Source of the DNA: Pseudomonas botevensis
Lineage (GTDB): Bacteria; Pseudomonadota; Gammaproteobacteria; Pseudomonadales; Pseudomonadaceae
Length of the DNA stretch: 64,000 bases
NCBI RefSeq assembly: GCF_019145475.1
Contig: NZ_JAHTKI010000003.1
Coordinates: forward strand, 248,001 to 312,000
Reading direction: 5' to 3'
The notes under the pieces were generated by a model. It was not told the DNA's origin, did not search any database, and saw nothing but the letters and a program-made list of their open reading frames with translations. Both the position numbers and the translations under genes were made by a program. Position 1 is the stretch's first letter, and the number at the start of each line of letters is the position of its first letter. Below are positions 45,840-55,957 of the stretch, in pieces.

Positions 45840-47954
45840 CTATGGAGTCCGAGCCTGCTGCGGCAACACAACCGGCGATGACTCAGGCACTGGGTCTTCA
45901 ACGTCCACACCTTGCCGCTTCGGCAACAGAACCTGCTGTGGATAAGTCTGCGCGAAATGCACCCACGGGCTGTTATCCACAAGCTTTTTCAAACGCTGGT
46001 TGAACGCCCGGCTCACCGCATATTGCCCGCCCGACACGGTACGGAACTGCGCCGTCAGCACCACACCGTTGAGGTCCATCCGGTCCACCCCGAACACATC
46101 CAGCGGCCCTTGCAGGTTGTACTTGAGAAACGGGTCTTCGCGGATCGAGTCCCCGGCCTGGCGGATCAGCTCGATGGCCTTCTCGACATCGGTGTCATAG
46201 GTGAACTGCACCGAGAAAAACGCGAACGCAAACTGCCGCGATTGATTGGTCACGGCCTTGATCTGGCCGAACGGCACCGAATGCACGAACCCCTTGCCGT
46301 CACGCAGGCGCAGGGTGCGAATGGTCAGGCCTTCGACCGTGCCGGCATGCCCGGAGTCGAGCACCACCCAGTCGCCGATCGACAGGGTGTCTTCGATGAT
46401 GATGAACAGCCCGGTGATCACGTCCTGCACCAGTTGCTGCGAACCGAAACCGATGGCCAGCCCCACGACCCCGGCACCCGCCAGCAGCGGCGCGACGTTG
46501 ATCCCCAGATTGGCCATGGTGGTGATCGCGCAGATCACCACCAGAATGATTTTGATCGCATTGCGCAGCAACGGCAGGATGGTTTTCACCCGCGTACTCG
46601 GCTGGCGCGATGCACGTTTGTTGAGCGGTGGTTTCAGCGCTTCCTGGATTGCTGTGTCGAGCACCACCCACAGCAGCCACGTCACCAGAAAGATCAGGCC
46701 GATGCTGCTCAAGGCATTGCTGATCGCCCGGCCGACGGTACTGCTCTGGGCGAAGTCGATCAGCGACACGCCCCAGATCCGCCCGAGAATATCGATGAAT
46801 GCAATTGCGATGACGATCCGCAGCAAGGCATGCAGCAGACTGAGAAAGCGTTCCTTGTAGGCGCTGCTGCGCTGGATCGCCTCGGCCCGGCGCGACTTGA
46901 ACAGGTGTTGCAGGACGGTGCTGAGAAACACCGTGCCGATCAGCAGCACCGTGGTGAACAACGCGCAGCGCAAGGCTTTCTGGTTGTCCTCGCCGATGCC
47001 GATCAGATTGACCGCCGACACCAGCACCATCAGCACGATCGGCCAGTACCAGAGTCCGGAAAAAATCCGCAGCGACTCCTGCAACGACGGTTGTTTCAGA
47101 CGCTGCGCCAGCGAGCGGTTGCGGATCAGATGCGCCACCGGCCGGCGCAGGCGGATCACCAGCAGACCGAAGATGATCGACGCCAGCAAGCCCGTGAACA
47201 CAGCGATGCTGCTGGTGATATTGCCGCCCAGTTGCCGGGCGATCTGCGGACTGGTCAGGGCATCGCTGAGGGCGGCCAGGAAGCCGATCAGGAACAGCGG
47301 TTTCGGGCAGTAGTCACGAATGATCTGCACCGCCCGGCGCTTATGGCCGACGTTGAACATCACCACCACACACAACAGCATCGAGGTGGAAAAGATCCCG
47401 CTGCTGGTGGCGTAGGCAAAACACAGCGCCAGCGCGCGGCCGACCGAGACCGGCAGGAAATGGCTGACGTACAGGGTCAGCGGCAGGCAGATCAGTGCCG
47501 GCAAGGTGTAGGGCAGCAGGTAGCCGAGCAGATCCTGGCTGCGCTGGCGACTGCGCAACCAGCGGCCTTCGCGCAGACGCTTGCCGAGCAAACTGCCCAG
47601 CACGGTCAACAGGGCGAAGGTGCCGAGCCACACCCCCGACAGCATCAGGAAATCGCCGGCCACGCTCCACGCCGAGCGGTCCGACGGTTGATTGACCAGC
47701 CTGTCGACTTCATCCGCCGCCCGATCGGCACGCAGGCGCCAGGCATCGACCAGATGTTCATTGAGATCGAGTTTGTCCTGTACGTCGTCGATGCTGGAAC
47801 TGATGGCGCCGAGTAGTCCGCCCTGTACCAGCGGCTCGGGTTCGGCGGGCTTTTGCGCAGTGGCCGGAACGCCCGGCAGCGTGGCGGCATCCAGTTCACT
47901 GGCGCCGAGAAACAGCAGTGCTCCCAGCAGAATGACGATCCTGAACTTGATCAA
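45840..47954 (-). CDS. Large mechanosensitive channel of the MscS family
   Basis: The 704-residue inner-membrane protein has a signal-like start (IKFRIVILLGALLFLGASELDAA), a periplasmic linker and about ten hydrophobic segments. The MscS core lies near residues 490-660, with the pore-lining, glycine/alanine-rich helix VAPLLAGAGVVGLAIGFGSQQLVQDVITG and the following beta domain. The length and layout resemble YbiO-type channels. Channels of this family open on hypo-osmotic shock. The chosen TTG start at 47954 has AGGGAG 9 bases upstream and gives the signal-like N-terminus. It converges with lhr. Confidence 0.88.
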   Translation of the reverse strand: MIKFRIVILLGALLFLGASELDAATLPGVPATAQKPAEPEPLVQGGLLGAISSSIDDVQDKLDLNEHLVDAWRLRADRAADEVDRLVNQPSDRSAWSVAGDFLMLSGVWLGTFALLTVLGSLLGKRLREGRWLRSRQRSQDLLGYLLPYTLPALICLPLTLYVSHFLPVSVGRALALCFAYATSSGIFSTSMLLCVVVMFNVGHKRRAVQIIRDYCPKPLFLIGFLAALSDALTSPQIARQLGGNITSSIAVFTGLLASIIFGLLVIRLRRPVAHLIRNRSLAQRLKQPSLQESLRIFSGLWYWPIVLMVLVSAVNLIGIGEDNQKALRCALFTTVLLIGTVFLSTVLQHLFKSRRAEAIQRSSAYKERFLSLLHALLRIVIAIAFIDILGRIWGVSLIDFAQSSTVGRAISNALSSIGLIFLVTWLLWVVLDTAIQEALKPPLNKRASRQPSTRVKTILPLLRNAIKIILVVICAITTMANLGINVAPLLAGAGVVGLAIGFGSQQLVQDVITGLFIIIEDTLSIGDWVVLDSGHAGTVEGLTIRTLRLRDGKGFVHSVPFGQIKAVTNQSRQFAFAFFSVQFTYDTDVEKAIELIRQAGDSIREDPFLKYNLQGPLDVFGVDRMDLNGVVLTAQFRTVSGGQYAVSRAFNQRLKKLVDNSPWVHFAQTYPQQVLLPKRQGVDVEDPVPESSPVVLPQQARTP

Positions 47955-48135
47955 AACTCCGATCTCCCTTTGGGTGAACCTGTAAGGAACTGATCGGTGA
48001 ATGGCGGACAAGTTCGGTTTTGAATGGAAATCAAAGCCCCTCAGCGACCACCCGTACCCCCACCGAAACTTTCCCGCCCCGCCCACAGTCATCCACAAAC
48101 AGAGGCAGCGCGAGGACATTCCACGGGAGGGCGGC

Positions 48136-49062
48136 ATGGCGGCGATTCACATTGGTATTTCAGGCTGGCGCTACGCCCCGTGGCGGGGCGGTTTCTACCC
48201 CAAGGGGCTGACGCAGAAACGCGAATTGCAGTTCGCCTCACGGGCGGTCAACAGCATCGAAATCAACGGTTCGTTCTACGCCCTGCAACGGCCGGAACGC
48301 TACGCCCAGTGGTATGCCGAAACCCCGGACGACTTCATTTTCAGCGTCAAGGCTCCGCGGTTCATCACGCACATCCGTCGCCTGCGCGACATCGAGAAAC
48401 CCCTGGCCAACTTTTTCGCCTCCGGGGTGCTGGAACTGAAAGAAAAACTCGGGCCGATCCTCTGGCAGTTTCCGCCGAGTTTCAAATTCGACGCCGAACT
48501 GTTCGAACACTTCCTCGCTCTGTTGCCCCACGACACCGAAGCGGCTGCCGCCCTCGCCCGCCAGCACGACTCGCATCTGCACGGCCACGCCAGCCTCAAG
48601 GCGTACGGAAAAAAACCGCTGCGCCACGCCGTTGAGATCCGCAACGACAGTTTTCTCGATACTGATTTCGTGCGCCTGCTCAAACGCTACAACACCGCCC
48701 TGGTGATCGCCGACACCGCCGGAAAGTGGCCGTACCGCGAAGACCTCACCAGCGACTTCGTCTACCTGCGCCTGCACGGTGCCGAAGAGCTCTACGCCAG
48801 CGGCTACTCGGAAACAGCACTCAAGAGCTGGGCCGAGCGCATCGACGCCTGGCACCACGGCCGGCAGCCCCGCGATGCACACTTGATCGCACCACGCCTG
48901 AAACCCCGGGCACGCCAATCCCGCGAGGTGTTCTGCTACTTCGACAACGACATCAAAGTCCGCGCGCCTTTCGATGCCCGCAGCCTGCTGCATCGCTTCG
49001 ACCTCGATAAAGACCTCGCCACCACCCCCGGCGAGCCGGCCAACGAAGGAGTGCTGTCATGA
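48136..49062 (+). CDS. DUF72 family protein
   Basis: The 308-residue protein belongs to the DUF72 (YecE-like) TIM-barrel family: [41 protein letters not shown], and [11 protein letters not shown]. The activity of this family is not established. GGGAGG lies 5 bases before the ATG at 48136. It overlaps the following nuclease-like gene as ATGA, so it appears to be the first member of a four-gene operon with ybhP, clsB and ybhN. Confidence 0.9.
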   Translation: MAAIHIGISGWRYAPWRGGFYPKGLTQKRELQFASRAVNSIEINGSFYALQRPERYAQWYAETPDDFIFSVKAPRFITHIRRLRDIEKPLANFFASGVLELKEKLGPILWQFPPSFKFDAELFEHFLALLPHDTEAAAALARQHDSHLHGHASLKAYGKKPLRHAVEIRNDSFLDTDFVRLLKRYNTALVIADTAGKWPYREDLTSDFVYLRLHGAEELYASGYSETALKSWAERIDAWHHGRQPRDAHLIAPRLKPRARQSREVFCYFDNDIKVRAPFDARSLLHRFDLDKDLATTPGEPANEGVLS

Positions 49063-49856
49063 GCATCCGCGAGCCCATCGGCGTCACCGACGAGCAAACC
49101 GAAGTCATCAGCACCATCAACCGTTTCACCGTGCTGACGATCAACACCCACAAGGGTTTCACCGCGCTGAACCGGCGCTTCATCCTGCCGGAACTGCGCG
49201 AAGCGGTGCGCAGCGTGTCCGCCGACGTGGTGTTTCTCCAGGAAGTCCACGGCACCCACGAACACCATCCCAAGCGCTACCTCAATTGGCCGACGATGCC
49301 GCAATACGAATTCCTCGCCGACAGCCTCTGGCCGCAGTTCGCCTACGGGCGCAACGCGGTGTATCCGGATGGCGATCACGGCAATGCGCTGCTGTCGAAA
49401 TTCCAGATCATCCGCCACGACAATCTCGACGTATCGATCAGTGGACACGAAAACCGTGGCCTGCTGCATTGCGTGTTGCGACTGCCGGGCGATGACCGCG
49501 AGCTGCACGCGATCTGCGTGCATCTGGGCCTGCGCGAGAGCCACCGCAACGCGCAACTGAAACTGCTCGGCAAACGCTTGGCGGAGCTGCCGGATGACGC
49601 CCCGGTGATCGTGGCCGGTGACTTCAACGACTGGCGCCAGCGCGCCGATGCCTTGCTCAAACCTAGCGGTCTGCGCGAAGTGTTCGCGGCCCATCAGGGC
49701 AAACCGGCACGCAGTTTTCCGGCGCGCCTGCCGACCCTGCGGCTGGACCGCATCTACGTGCGCAACCTCAAGGCCCGTCAGCCGAAAGTCCTGGCGAACC
49801 GACCGTGGTCGCACCTTTCCGACCACGCGCCGTTATCGGTGGAGATCGAAATATGA
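49059..49856 (+). CDS. ybhP: Endonuclease/exonuclease/phosphatase family protein, YbhP-like
   Basis: The 265-residue protein has the EEP fold. [12 protein letters not shown] contains the first Asn/Thr set, FLQEVHG the catalytic glutamate, VAGDFNDW the DxN pair, and [11 protein letters not shown] the terminal SDH motif. It matches E. coli YbhP, which sits with clsB and ybhN. It may act on a phosphodiester or phospholipid head group, as EEP members include phosphatases and sphingomyelinases. It overlaps clsB by ATGA. Confidence 0.9.
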   Translation: MSIREPIGVTDEQTEVISTINRFTVLTINTHKGFTALNRRFILPELREAVRSVSADVVFLQEVHGTHEHHPKRYLNWPTMPQYEFLADSLWPQFAYGRNAVYPDGDHGNALLSKFQIIRHDNLDVSISGHENRGLLHCVLRLPGDDRELHAICVHLGLRESHRNAQLKLLGKRLAELPDDAPVIVAGDFNDWRQRADALLKPSGLREVFAAHQGKPARSFPARLPTLRLDRIYVRNLKARQPKVLANRPWSHLSDHAPLSVEIEI

Positions 49857-51139
49857 GCAGCGCACCGCTGGAAAAATCCGCCGGGGAACCGCTGACCATT
49901 ACCCCGCCGATCCGCGAGCCGGGACACGTCGATGTCCAATACGGCTGGCACGGCAGCAACCGGGTCGAGCTGCTGGAAAATGGCGAGGAATATTTCCCTC
50001 GGGTGTTCGAGGCGATGCGCGCGGCCAAGAGTGAAATCCTCCTGGAAACCTTCATCGTTTTCGAAGACAAGGTCGGCCGCGAATTGCAGCAGATCCTGAT
50101 CGACGCCGCCCGGCGCGGCGTGCGCACCACCGTCAGCTTCGACGGCTTCGGTTGCGGCGAATTGAGCGCCGGTTACCTCACTGCCCTGAGCGACGCCGGG
50201 GTGCATCTGCAAATTTTCGATCCGGCGCCCAAACACCTGGGCATTCGCACCAACTGGTTCCGCCGCCTGCACCGCAAGATCGTGGTGGTCGACGGCCTCG
50301 TCGCGTTCATTGGGGGGATCAATTTTTCCGGCGACCACCTGGCCGATTTCGGCCCCGAGGCCAAGCAGGATTACTCGGTGCAAGTCCAGGGTCCGGCGGT
50401 GACCGACATCCACCACTTCGCCCTGCTGCAAAGCGGCCGTCCCGGCCGGGCGCGGTTCTGGTGGCAGCGTCGGCGCCAGCGGCGGGAGCAGATGGCCGTC
50501 GACGATCACGACGGCCAGGTACGCCTGGTGTTTCGCGATAACGACCAGCACAACACCGACATCGAGGACGTGTATTTGCAGGTGCTGCGCAACGCCCGAC
50601 GCCGGGTGGTGATCGCCAACGCCTACTTCTTTCCCGGCTACCGATTGCTGCGCGAAATGCGCAACGCGGCACGGCGTGGCGTCGATGTGCGGCTGATTCT
50701 GCAAGGCCAGCCGGACATGCTGGTGGCCAAACTCGCGGCGCGCATGACCTACGACTATCTGCTCAAGGCCGGGGTGCGGATCTACGAATATTGCGACCGT
50801 CCATTGCACGGCAAAGTGGCGCTGGTGGATGACGAATGGAGCACGGTCGGCTCAAGCAATCTCGACCCGTTGAGCCTGGCGCTGAACCTGGAAGCCAACG
50901 TGCTGATCCGCGATCGCACATTCAACCGCCAACTGTTCCAACGCCTGGAAGACCTCAGCCTCAATCATTGCAAGGCGATGGACCCGGCCAGCGCGCCACG
51001 GGGGCGGATCTGGCACATGACGGTGGGCTTTCTGGTGTTCCACTTTCTGCGTCACTTTCCGGCCATGGCCGGTTGGCTGCCGGCGCATAAACCTCGGCTG
51101 AAACCGTTTTTCCGTGCTGCAGGGGGTGATCCTTCATGA
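49853..51139 (+). CDS. clsB: Cardiolipin synthase B
   Basis: The 428-residue phospholipase D family enzyme joins phosphatidyl groups to make cardiolipin. Two HKD motifs are present: HRKIVVVD (about residues 140-147) and HGKVALVD (about 324-331). The family-typical [10 protein letters not shown] and [18 protein letters not shown] follow them. The length fits ClsB rather than ClsA. It starts inside the ybhP stop and overlaps ybhN, reproducing the E. coli ybhPON order. Confidence 0.93.
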   Translation: MSSAPLEKSAGEPLTITPPIREPGHVDVQYGWHGSNRVELLENGEEYFPRVFEAMRAAKSEILLETFIVFEDKVGRELQQILIDAARRGVRTTVSFDGFGCGELSAGYLTALSDAGVHLQIFDPAPKHLGIRTNWFRRLHRKIVVVDGLVAFIGGINFSGDHLADFGPEAKQDYSVQVQGPAVTDIHHFALLQSGRPGRARFWWQRRRQRREQMAVDDHDGQVRLVFRDNDQHNTDIEDVYLQVLRNARRRVVIANAYFFPGYRLLREMRNAARRGVDVRLILQGQPDMLVAKLAARMTYDYLLKAGVRIYEYCDRPLHGKVALVDDEWSTVGSSNLDPLSLALNLEANVLIRDRTFNRQLFQRLEDLSLNHCKAMDPASAPRGRIWHMTVGFLVFHFLRHFPAMAGWLPAHKPRLKPFFRAAGGDPS

Positions 51140-52122
51140 GCCGTTCCGAAGCCCGTGCCGCCGCCCATTCACCGGCGACCAGCCACTCGCGCTGGAGCCG
51201 CTGGAAGCGGCCGCTGACCCTGTTGTTTTTCCTCGCGCTGATCGTGCTGCTGACGATGTTTGCCCGGCGCATCGAGTGGGCCGAAGTGTTGCAGACCCTC
51301 GCCGACTTCAAGGTGCGCACGCTGATCATCGCCTCCAGCCTGACCCTGGTGAGTTTTCTGGTGTACGCCAGTTTCGACCTGATCGGCCGCACCTACATCC
51401 GCCAGGATCTGACCTGGAAACAGATCCTGCCGGTGGGCGTCATCAGCTACGCGTTCAATCTCAACCTCAGTGCCTGGGTCGGCGGGATCGCCATGCGTTA
51501 TCGCCTGTACTCGCGGCTCGGAGTGAGCAAAAGCAACATCGCCAAGATCCTCGGGCTGAGTCTGGCGACCAATTGGTTCGGCTACATGACCATCGCCGGG
51601 GCGGTGTTCGCCAGTGGTCTGGTGAGCATGCCGCCGGGGTGGAAAATCAACAGCACGGCGTTGCAGGGAATCGGCGTGCTGTTGCTGTTGCTCAGTGCCG
51701 GCTATCTCGCGGCGTGCCGGTTTTCCCGGCGTCGGGAATGGTCGATTCGCGGCGTGGAAATCAACCTGCCGTCGCTGCGCATGGCGGTGCTGCAATTGCT
51801 GCTCGGCGCACTGAACTGGTCATTGATGGCGGCGGTGATCTTCACCTTGCTGCCGAGCAAACTCGATTATCCGCTGGTGCTCGGCGTGCTGCTGATCAGC
51901 GCGATCGCCGGAGTCATCACGCACATTCCGGCGGGCCTCGGGGTGCTGGAAGCGGTGTTCGTCGCGCTGCTGCAACACGAGGCGTCGCGGGGCAGCCTGG
52001 TGGCCGGGTTGCTGGCGTATCGGGCGATCTATTTTCTGCTGCCGCTGCTGATCACGGTGGTGATGTATCTGCTGGTGGAGGCCAAGGCCAAGGCGTTGCG
52101 CATCGAGAAGAAACCCGGCTGA
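51136..52122 (+). CDS. ybhN: YbhN/lysylphosphatidylglycerol-synthase-type flippase family membrane protein
   Basis: The 328-residue inner-membrane protein has about eight hydrophobic segments and the YbhN/UPF0104 (LPG synthase TM) pattern: LTLVSFLVYASFDLIGR, YAFNLNLSAWVGGIAMRYRLYSRLG, and ITHIPAGLGVLEAVFVALL. E. coli YbhN belongs to the group connected with phospholipid transfer or flipping. It closes the operon ybhP-clsB-ybhN and overlaps clsB by ATGA. Confidence 0.9.
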   Translation: MSRSEARAAAHSPATSHSRWSRWKRPLTLLFFLALIVLLTMFARRIEWAEVLQTLADFKVRTLIIASSLTLVSFLVYASFDLIGRTYIRQDLTWKQILPVGVISYAFNLNLSAWVGGIAMRYRLYSRLGVSKSNIAKILGLSLATNWFGYMTIAGAVFASGLVSMPPGWKINSTALQGIGVLLLLLSAGYLAACRFSRRREWSIRGVEINLPSLRMAVLQLLLGALNWSLMAAVIFTLLPSKLDYPLVLGVLLISAIAGVITHIPAGLGVLEAVFVALLQHEASRGSLVAGLLAYRAIYFLLPLLITVVMYLLVEAKAKALRIEKKPG

Positions 52123-52133
52123 TCGCGGCGCCC

Positions 52134-52169
52134 TTCGCGAGCGCCCTCGCGAGCGAGCCAGCCCCCACG
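52134..52169. repeat. Degenerate REP-like sequence
   Basis: TTCGCGAGCGCCCTCGCGAG followed by CGAGCCAGCCCCCAC resembles a damaged REP unit. It lies in the 54-base gap between convergent ybhN and the hydrolase gene. Confidence 0.4.
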
Positions 52170-52176
52170 ACTGCCG

Positions 52177-52935
52177 TCACTGGGCTTGAATGATGCTCAA
52201 CCGCTCGCCCACCACCATCTCGGTGATCCAGTCCACCAGAATCGATGTGTAGGCCTGCTGCGATACCGGTTCGCTCAGCGCATGGTCGGCGCCGTCGATG
52301 ATACGGTGGGTCAGCGAGTGGGTCTGCTGGCACGCCGCGCGGTAACTCATGATCGTCGCGTGGGGCACGTAGTCATCGGTTTCCGACTCCACCAGCAACA
52401 CGTCCCCGGTGAACTGTGAACAGGCGTGCAACGCGCGATTGCTGTCGGCGCGCACCAGAGTGCCGCGATAGTCGCGCAGGTCGGACTTGTCCAGATCACG
52501 CTTGGGCGTGTGCCATTGTTCGTCGCGATACAGCGCCGGCACCCGCAACGCCAGCCAGCGCACCGGACGCAGCGAGGTGAGGATCGATGCGAGGTAACCG
52601 CCATAACTGGTGCCGACCACGGCGATGGCCGAAGTGTCGAGCGCCGGGTGCGCGAGCAGTCGATCATAGGCCGCCAACAGGTCACGCAGATTGTCCTCGC
52701 GGGTCACCCGGGTCAACGGAATCCCGGTGCCGCCGGTGTGCCCGCGCAGGTCGAAGGTCAGGCACACGCAACCCAGACCGGCGATACCTTTTGCCCGCTC
52801 CAGATCACGCTCCTGACTGCCACCCCAACCGTGTACGAACAGCACGCCGGGGACTTTCGATTTGGGACTGAGAAACGTCCCGCTCATCTGTTCGTCATCA
52901 ATGTCGATTTGAACGCTTTCGCTTCTAGCCGTCAT
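52177..52935 (-). CDS. Alpha/beta hydrolase
   Basis: The 252-residue cytosolic protein has a lid-less alpha/beta fold with FVHGWGG near the oxyanion site, the nucleophile elbow GTSYGG (Ser near residue 110), the acid in SETDDYVP and the base in GADHALS. It resembles dienelactone or acyl-amino-acid type hydrolases, but the substrate is unknown. Its start overlaps the DUF3182 stop by 11 bases. The two genes are thus coupled and probably act on the same compound. Confidence 0.85.
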   Translation of the reverse strand: MTARSESVQIDIDDEQMSGTFLSPKSKVPGVLFVHGWGGSQERDLERAKGIAGLGCVCLTFDLRGHTGGTGIPLTRVTREDNLRDLLAAYDRLLAHPALDTSAIAVVGTSYGGYLASILTSLRPVRWLALRVPALYRDEQWHTPKRDLDKSDLRDYRGTLVRADSNRALHACSQFTGDVLLVESETDDYVPHATIMSYRAACQQTHSLTHRIIDGADHALSEPVSQQAYTSILVDWITEMVVGERLSIIQAQ

Positions 52936-54034
52936 AGGATTTGACCGTTACGTATTTGAGGAGAAATTCGCTGTTCTCGGCCGGGCCGCGATACACCTCG
53001 ATGGCATCGGCCGGCAGGGACTCGTCGATGTAGGTTTCCACCGACGACACACGGATCGCGCGCATCGCCGGGTCGTTGACGAAACTTTGCAGCGCCGCGA
53101 CTTCCGCGCTGCTGGCGCCACCCATGCGCCACGATTGTTCGAGCACGCCGCTGCGCGGTTTGCCGTCGCTGTCCAGGCCTTGGGCGATGTCGTAGTTGCG
53201 GCGCGAGGCGAAGAAATTCGGGTAGGCCTCATCGGCGGCGCTGTCGAACACCTGCGCCTGCTCGATCGCCAGGCGCACGTCGTCGGGCAGCTCCAGCGCC
53301 AGCAGCTCGGCATAGCCACCCTGCACCACCAGCAGATTGGAGCCGCCATAGACCTCTTCGCCCTGCCCGTCCTGCGTCAGGTATTGATCGCCGCAGTAAC
53401 TCAACACCCGATCGCCGATGAACGACTGACCGACGCTGTGCGTGACCACCTCGCGCAAATCCTGCTCCAGCACCACGCCGTTGCCGAACAGTTTTTCAGC
53501 GTCCGGGCGGGCGAGGATTTCGTCGAAGGCGTCGAGGCTGTCGATCACTTCCTGGCCACGACCGGCGCAGGCGTGAATCGGCTTGAGCCGGATCGGGCCG
53601 CTGTACAACAGATGCTCGGCAGCGGGCCGCGCGTCCTCCAGGGCAAATACGCTGAGGCCGTCGAGCACCACATTGCGTACCCGCTCGGAAAACAGCGGCG
53701 ACCAGCCTTGCGGCGCGCGGGCCTGATAACTTCGCAGGCCGTGGCTGATGGCCTTGGTGCAGATGAAATCGTGCTCGACGTAACCGCCCCACAAGTCGTC
53801 CGGGCCGTTGATGCCCAGCGCTTTCGCGTGGGCCGCGCCGACAATGGTTTGAGTTGGCAGCAGATACAGCTCGCGACCGCGATGTTTTTCCGGCTCGTAA
53901 CGGCCGCCGAAGTTGAGCCCGAGAATCTGCGCCAGCCAACGGGCCAGGGCTTTGTTGGTCTGCACTTCATGCTGCGGCGCGTCGGCACGCACCGAATGCG
54001 CTACCACCAGTTTCCTGCGGGATGTCGGGGTCAT
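52925..54034 (-). CDS. DUF3182 ATP-grasp-like protein
   Basis: The 369-residue protein belongs to DUF3182, annotated elsewhere as a biotin carboxylase-like or ATP-grasp family. RLKPIHACAGRGQEVI resembles a nucleotide-binding glycine loop, and the EEVYGGSNLLVVQGGYA segment follows. Beyond this I see only family similarity. It precedes the alpha/beta hydrolase gene with an 11-base overlap. The ATP-grasp and hydrolase pair suggests a ligation and cleavage cycle on a small amide or ester; this is inference. Confidence 0.8.
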   Translation of the reverse strand: MTPTSRRKLVVAHSVRADAPQHEVQTNKALARWLAQILGLNFGGRYEPEKHRGRELYLLPTQTIVGAAHAKALGINGPDDLWGGYVEHDFICTKAISHGLRSYQARAPQGWSPLFSERVRNVVLDGLSVFALEDARPAAEHLLYSGPIRLKPIHACAGRGQEVIDSLDAFDEILARPDAEKLFGNGVVLEQDLREVVTHSVGQSFIGDRVLSYCGDQYLTQDGQGEEVYGGSNLLVVQGGYAELLALELPDDVRLAIEQAQVFDSAADEAYPNFFASRRNYDIAQGLDSDGKPRSGVLEQSWRMGGASSAEVAALQSFVNDPAMRAIRVSSVETYIDESLPADAIEVYRGPAENSEFLLKYVTVKSYDG

Positions 54035-54242
54035 GCGTCCCCCTTCCAGCGGCTTGATGAATGTGGGAAGAGGGGTGCAGAGATCAGGCCAATCGGGAAT
54101 CTGTGGAAAACGTCAGCGAATCAATCGCTTGGCAAAATCCTGATGGCATCGCGCCTGTTTCAATCTGCACGACCGGACGCAGGACTCCGGCAATTTGCAC
54201 GATCCGGCTGATGTACAAAACGCTCACACCAGTGCAGTCCAT

Positions 54243-55229
54243 TCAGGACTTCGACGGAGTCACGCCAAACCGCCCGCGATAATCACTCGGCGCCAGCCCG
54301 GTGATTTTCTTGAACGTCGCGCGAAACGCCCCTGGATCCTGATAGCCCACCGTCCAGGCAATGTGGTCGATGGTGCCGTTGGTGAACTCCAGCAGCTCCC
54401 GCGCCTTGCCGACCCGCAGGTGTTGGCAATACTCGGTGGGTTTCAGGCCGGTCGCGGCACGGAAGCGGCGCAGGAACGTCCGTTCTTCCAGCCCTGCCCG
54501 CTCGGCCATGGCCGTCAGCGAAACATCGGTCGCACCGGTGCCTTGCAGCCAATGCTGAACCTTGAGAATCGCCCCGTCACCATGGTTGAGGATCGGCGCA
54601 AAATTGCTCCCGCACTCGCTGGCGCTGTCGCTGTGTTCCACCACCAGAAAGCGCGCGGTGCCGCTGGCGATGCTCGGCCCGAGCAAGCGGTCGACCAGAC
54701 GCAATCCCAACTCCGACCAGGCCATCAGCCCGGCGGTGGTGATCAGGTCGCCGTCATCGACTATCGGCGTATCGGCCTTGAGGTGGATCTTCGGATAACA
54801 CTCGGCGAAGGCCTTGACCGAGGTCCAGTGAGTGGTCGCGCTGCGGCCGTCGAGCAGACCGCTTTCGGCCAGCAGCCACGAGCCGACACAAACCCCGCCA
54901 AGGGTTGCGCCCCGAGCGTGTTGCTCGCGTAGCCAGGGCACCAGACCGGCCGGCATGTGCGCAGCGGAAAACCCGGCGATGGACGGCGGAATCAGTACCG
55001 CCAGCAAACCGGTTTCCGTAGCGGGATGACTGTCGTAGACCCGCACCGGCGGCTGATCGCCTTCGACCTGCCAGTGACTGATCCGCAGCAACGGCAACTG
55101 CGCCGCCTCGTGCTCGGAAGCGATCCGGTTGGCCACCCCGAACAGGTCGGTCAAGCCATGCACCGCCGCCATCTGCGCGCCGGGATAAATCAGCACGCCC
55201 AGTTCGGCAACGGCCCTTTCTGCGCCCAT
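54243..55229 (-). CDS. GlxA-type regulator (DJ-1/PfpI + AraC)
   Basis: The 328-residue regulator has an N-terminal DJ-1/PfpI-like domain (about residues 8-180, with LGGVCVGSWLLAESGLLDG) and a C-terminal AraC helix-turn-helix (about 215-320). The latter contains LEERTFLRRFRAATGLKPTEY and the second-helix region YQDPGAFRATFKKITGLAPSDYR. GlxA regulators respond to small nitrogenous metabolites. The gene is divergent from a cysteine hydrolase 100 bases away, a likely target. The ATG at 55229 lies near GGGGAAAA. Confidence 0.9.
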   Translation of the reverse strand: MGAERAVAELGVLIYPGAQMAAVHGLTDLFGVANRIASEHEAAQLPLLRISHWQVEGDQPPVRVYDSHPATETGLLAVLIPPSIAGFSAAHMPAGLVPWLREQHARGATLGGVCVGSWLLAESGLLDGRSATTHWTSVKAFAECYPKIHLKADTPIVDDGDLITTAGLMAWSELGLRLVDRLLGPSIASGTARFLVVEHSDSASECGSNFAPILNHGDGAILKVQHWLQGTGATDVSLTAMAERAGLEERTFLRRFRAATGLKPTEYCQHLRVGKARELLEFTNGTIDHIAWTVGYQDPGAFRATFKKITGLAPSDYRGRFGVTPSKS

Positions 55230-55329
55230 TGTCAGTTTTCCCCTGTCTATTGTCGGTGCGGCCAATCCTCGAAACAGCGACCGGCGCCAATACTGGCGCC
55301 ACACCCATCCACACTTCGAGGACACACCC

Positions 55330-55884
55330 ATGGCCAAGCAAGCGCTCATCGTAGTCGATATCCAGAACGACTACTTCCCCCAAGGCAAGTGGCCGCTGGT
55401 CGGCGCCGATGCCGCCGCCGACAACGCCGCGCACCTGATCGCAGCCTTCCGTGAGACAGGTGATTCAGTGGTTCACATCCGCCACGAATTCACCTCCACG
55501 GATGCACCGTTTTTCACCCCCGGCTCCGACGGTGCGAAGCTGCACCCCAAAGTGCTCAACCGGGCCGACGAACCGGTGGTGCTCAAGCATTTCGTCAACT
55601 CGTTCCGCGAGACCGAGCTGCAAGCGATCCTCGACGAGCAAGGCATCAAGGAACTGGTGGTGGTCGGCAGCATGAGCCACATGTGCGTCGACAGCGTCGT
55701 CCGGGCGGCGGCGGATCTGGGTTACACCGTCACGGTGATCCACGATGCCTGCGCCACCCGTGATCTGGAATTCAACGGCGTCAGCGTACCCGCTGCTCAG
55801 GTTCACGCCGCGTTCATGTCGGCTCTGGGTTTTGCTTACGCCAGCGTGGTCTCCACCCGGGAATTCCTCGCCGCCAGCCGTTAA
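55330..55884 (+). CDS. Isochorismatase-family cysteine hydrolase
   Basis: The 184-residue protein has the complete cysteine hydrolase triad: Asp10 in VVDIQNDYF, Lys86 in VLKHFVNSF and Cys119 in SMSHMCVDS. The nucleophile lies after the usual VVGxM turn. Family members cut isochorismate, nicotinamide or other amides; the substrate here is unknown. The gene is divergent from the GlxA-type regulator and probably induced by it. A strong intrinsic terminator follows the stop. Confidence 0.9.
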   Translation: MAKQALIVVDIQNDYFPQGKWPLVGADAAADNAAHLIAAFRETGDSVVHIRHEFTSTDAPFFTPGSDGAKLHPKVLNRADEPVVLKHFVNSFRETELQAILDEQGIKELVVVGSMSHMCVDSVVRAAADLGYTVTVIHDACATRDLEFNGVSVPAAQVHAAFMSALGFAYASVVSTREFLAASR

Positions 55885-55915
55885 TCACGGCTTGGAAAAA
55901 CTTCGCAACACCTCC

Positions 55916-55940
55916 GGCCCGCCTCGCTGCGGGCCTTTTT
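55916..55940 (+). terminator. Intrinsic terminator after the cysteine hydrolase
   Basis: GGCCCGC and GCGGGCC form a 7-base stem with a 6-base loop, followed by TTTTT. Confidence 0.92.
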
Positions 55941-55957
55941 GCGTGTGTCATAAAAAT

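Noticed and set aside
42173..47816. Long open frames opposite lhr and the MscS-type channel
   Set aside because: Both are antisense shadows; the sense genes have complete family motifs.
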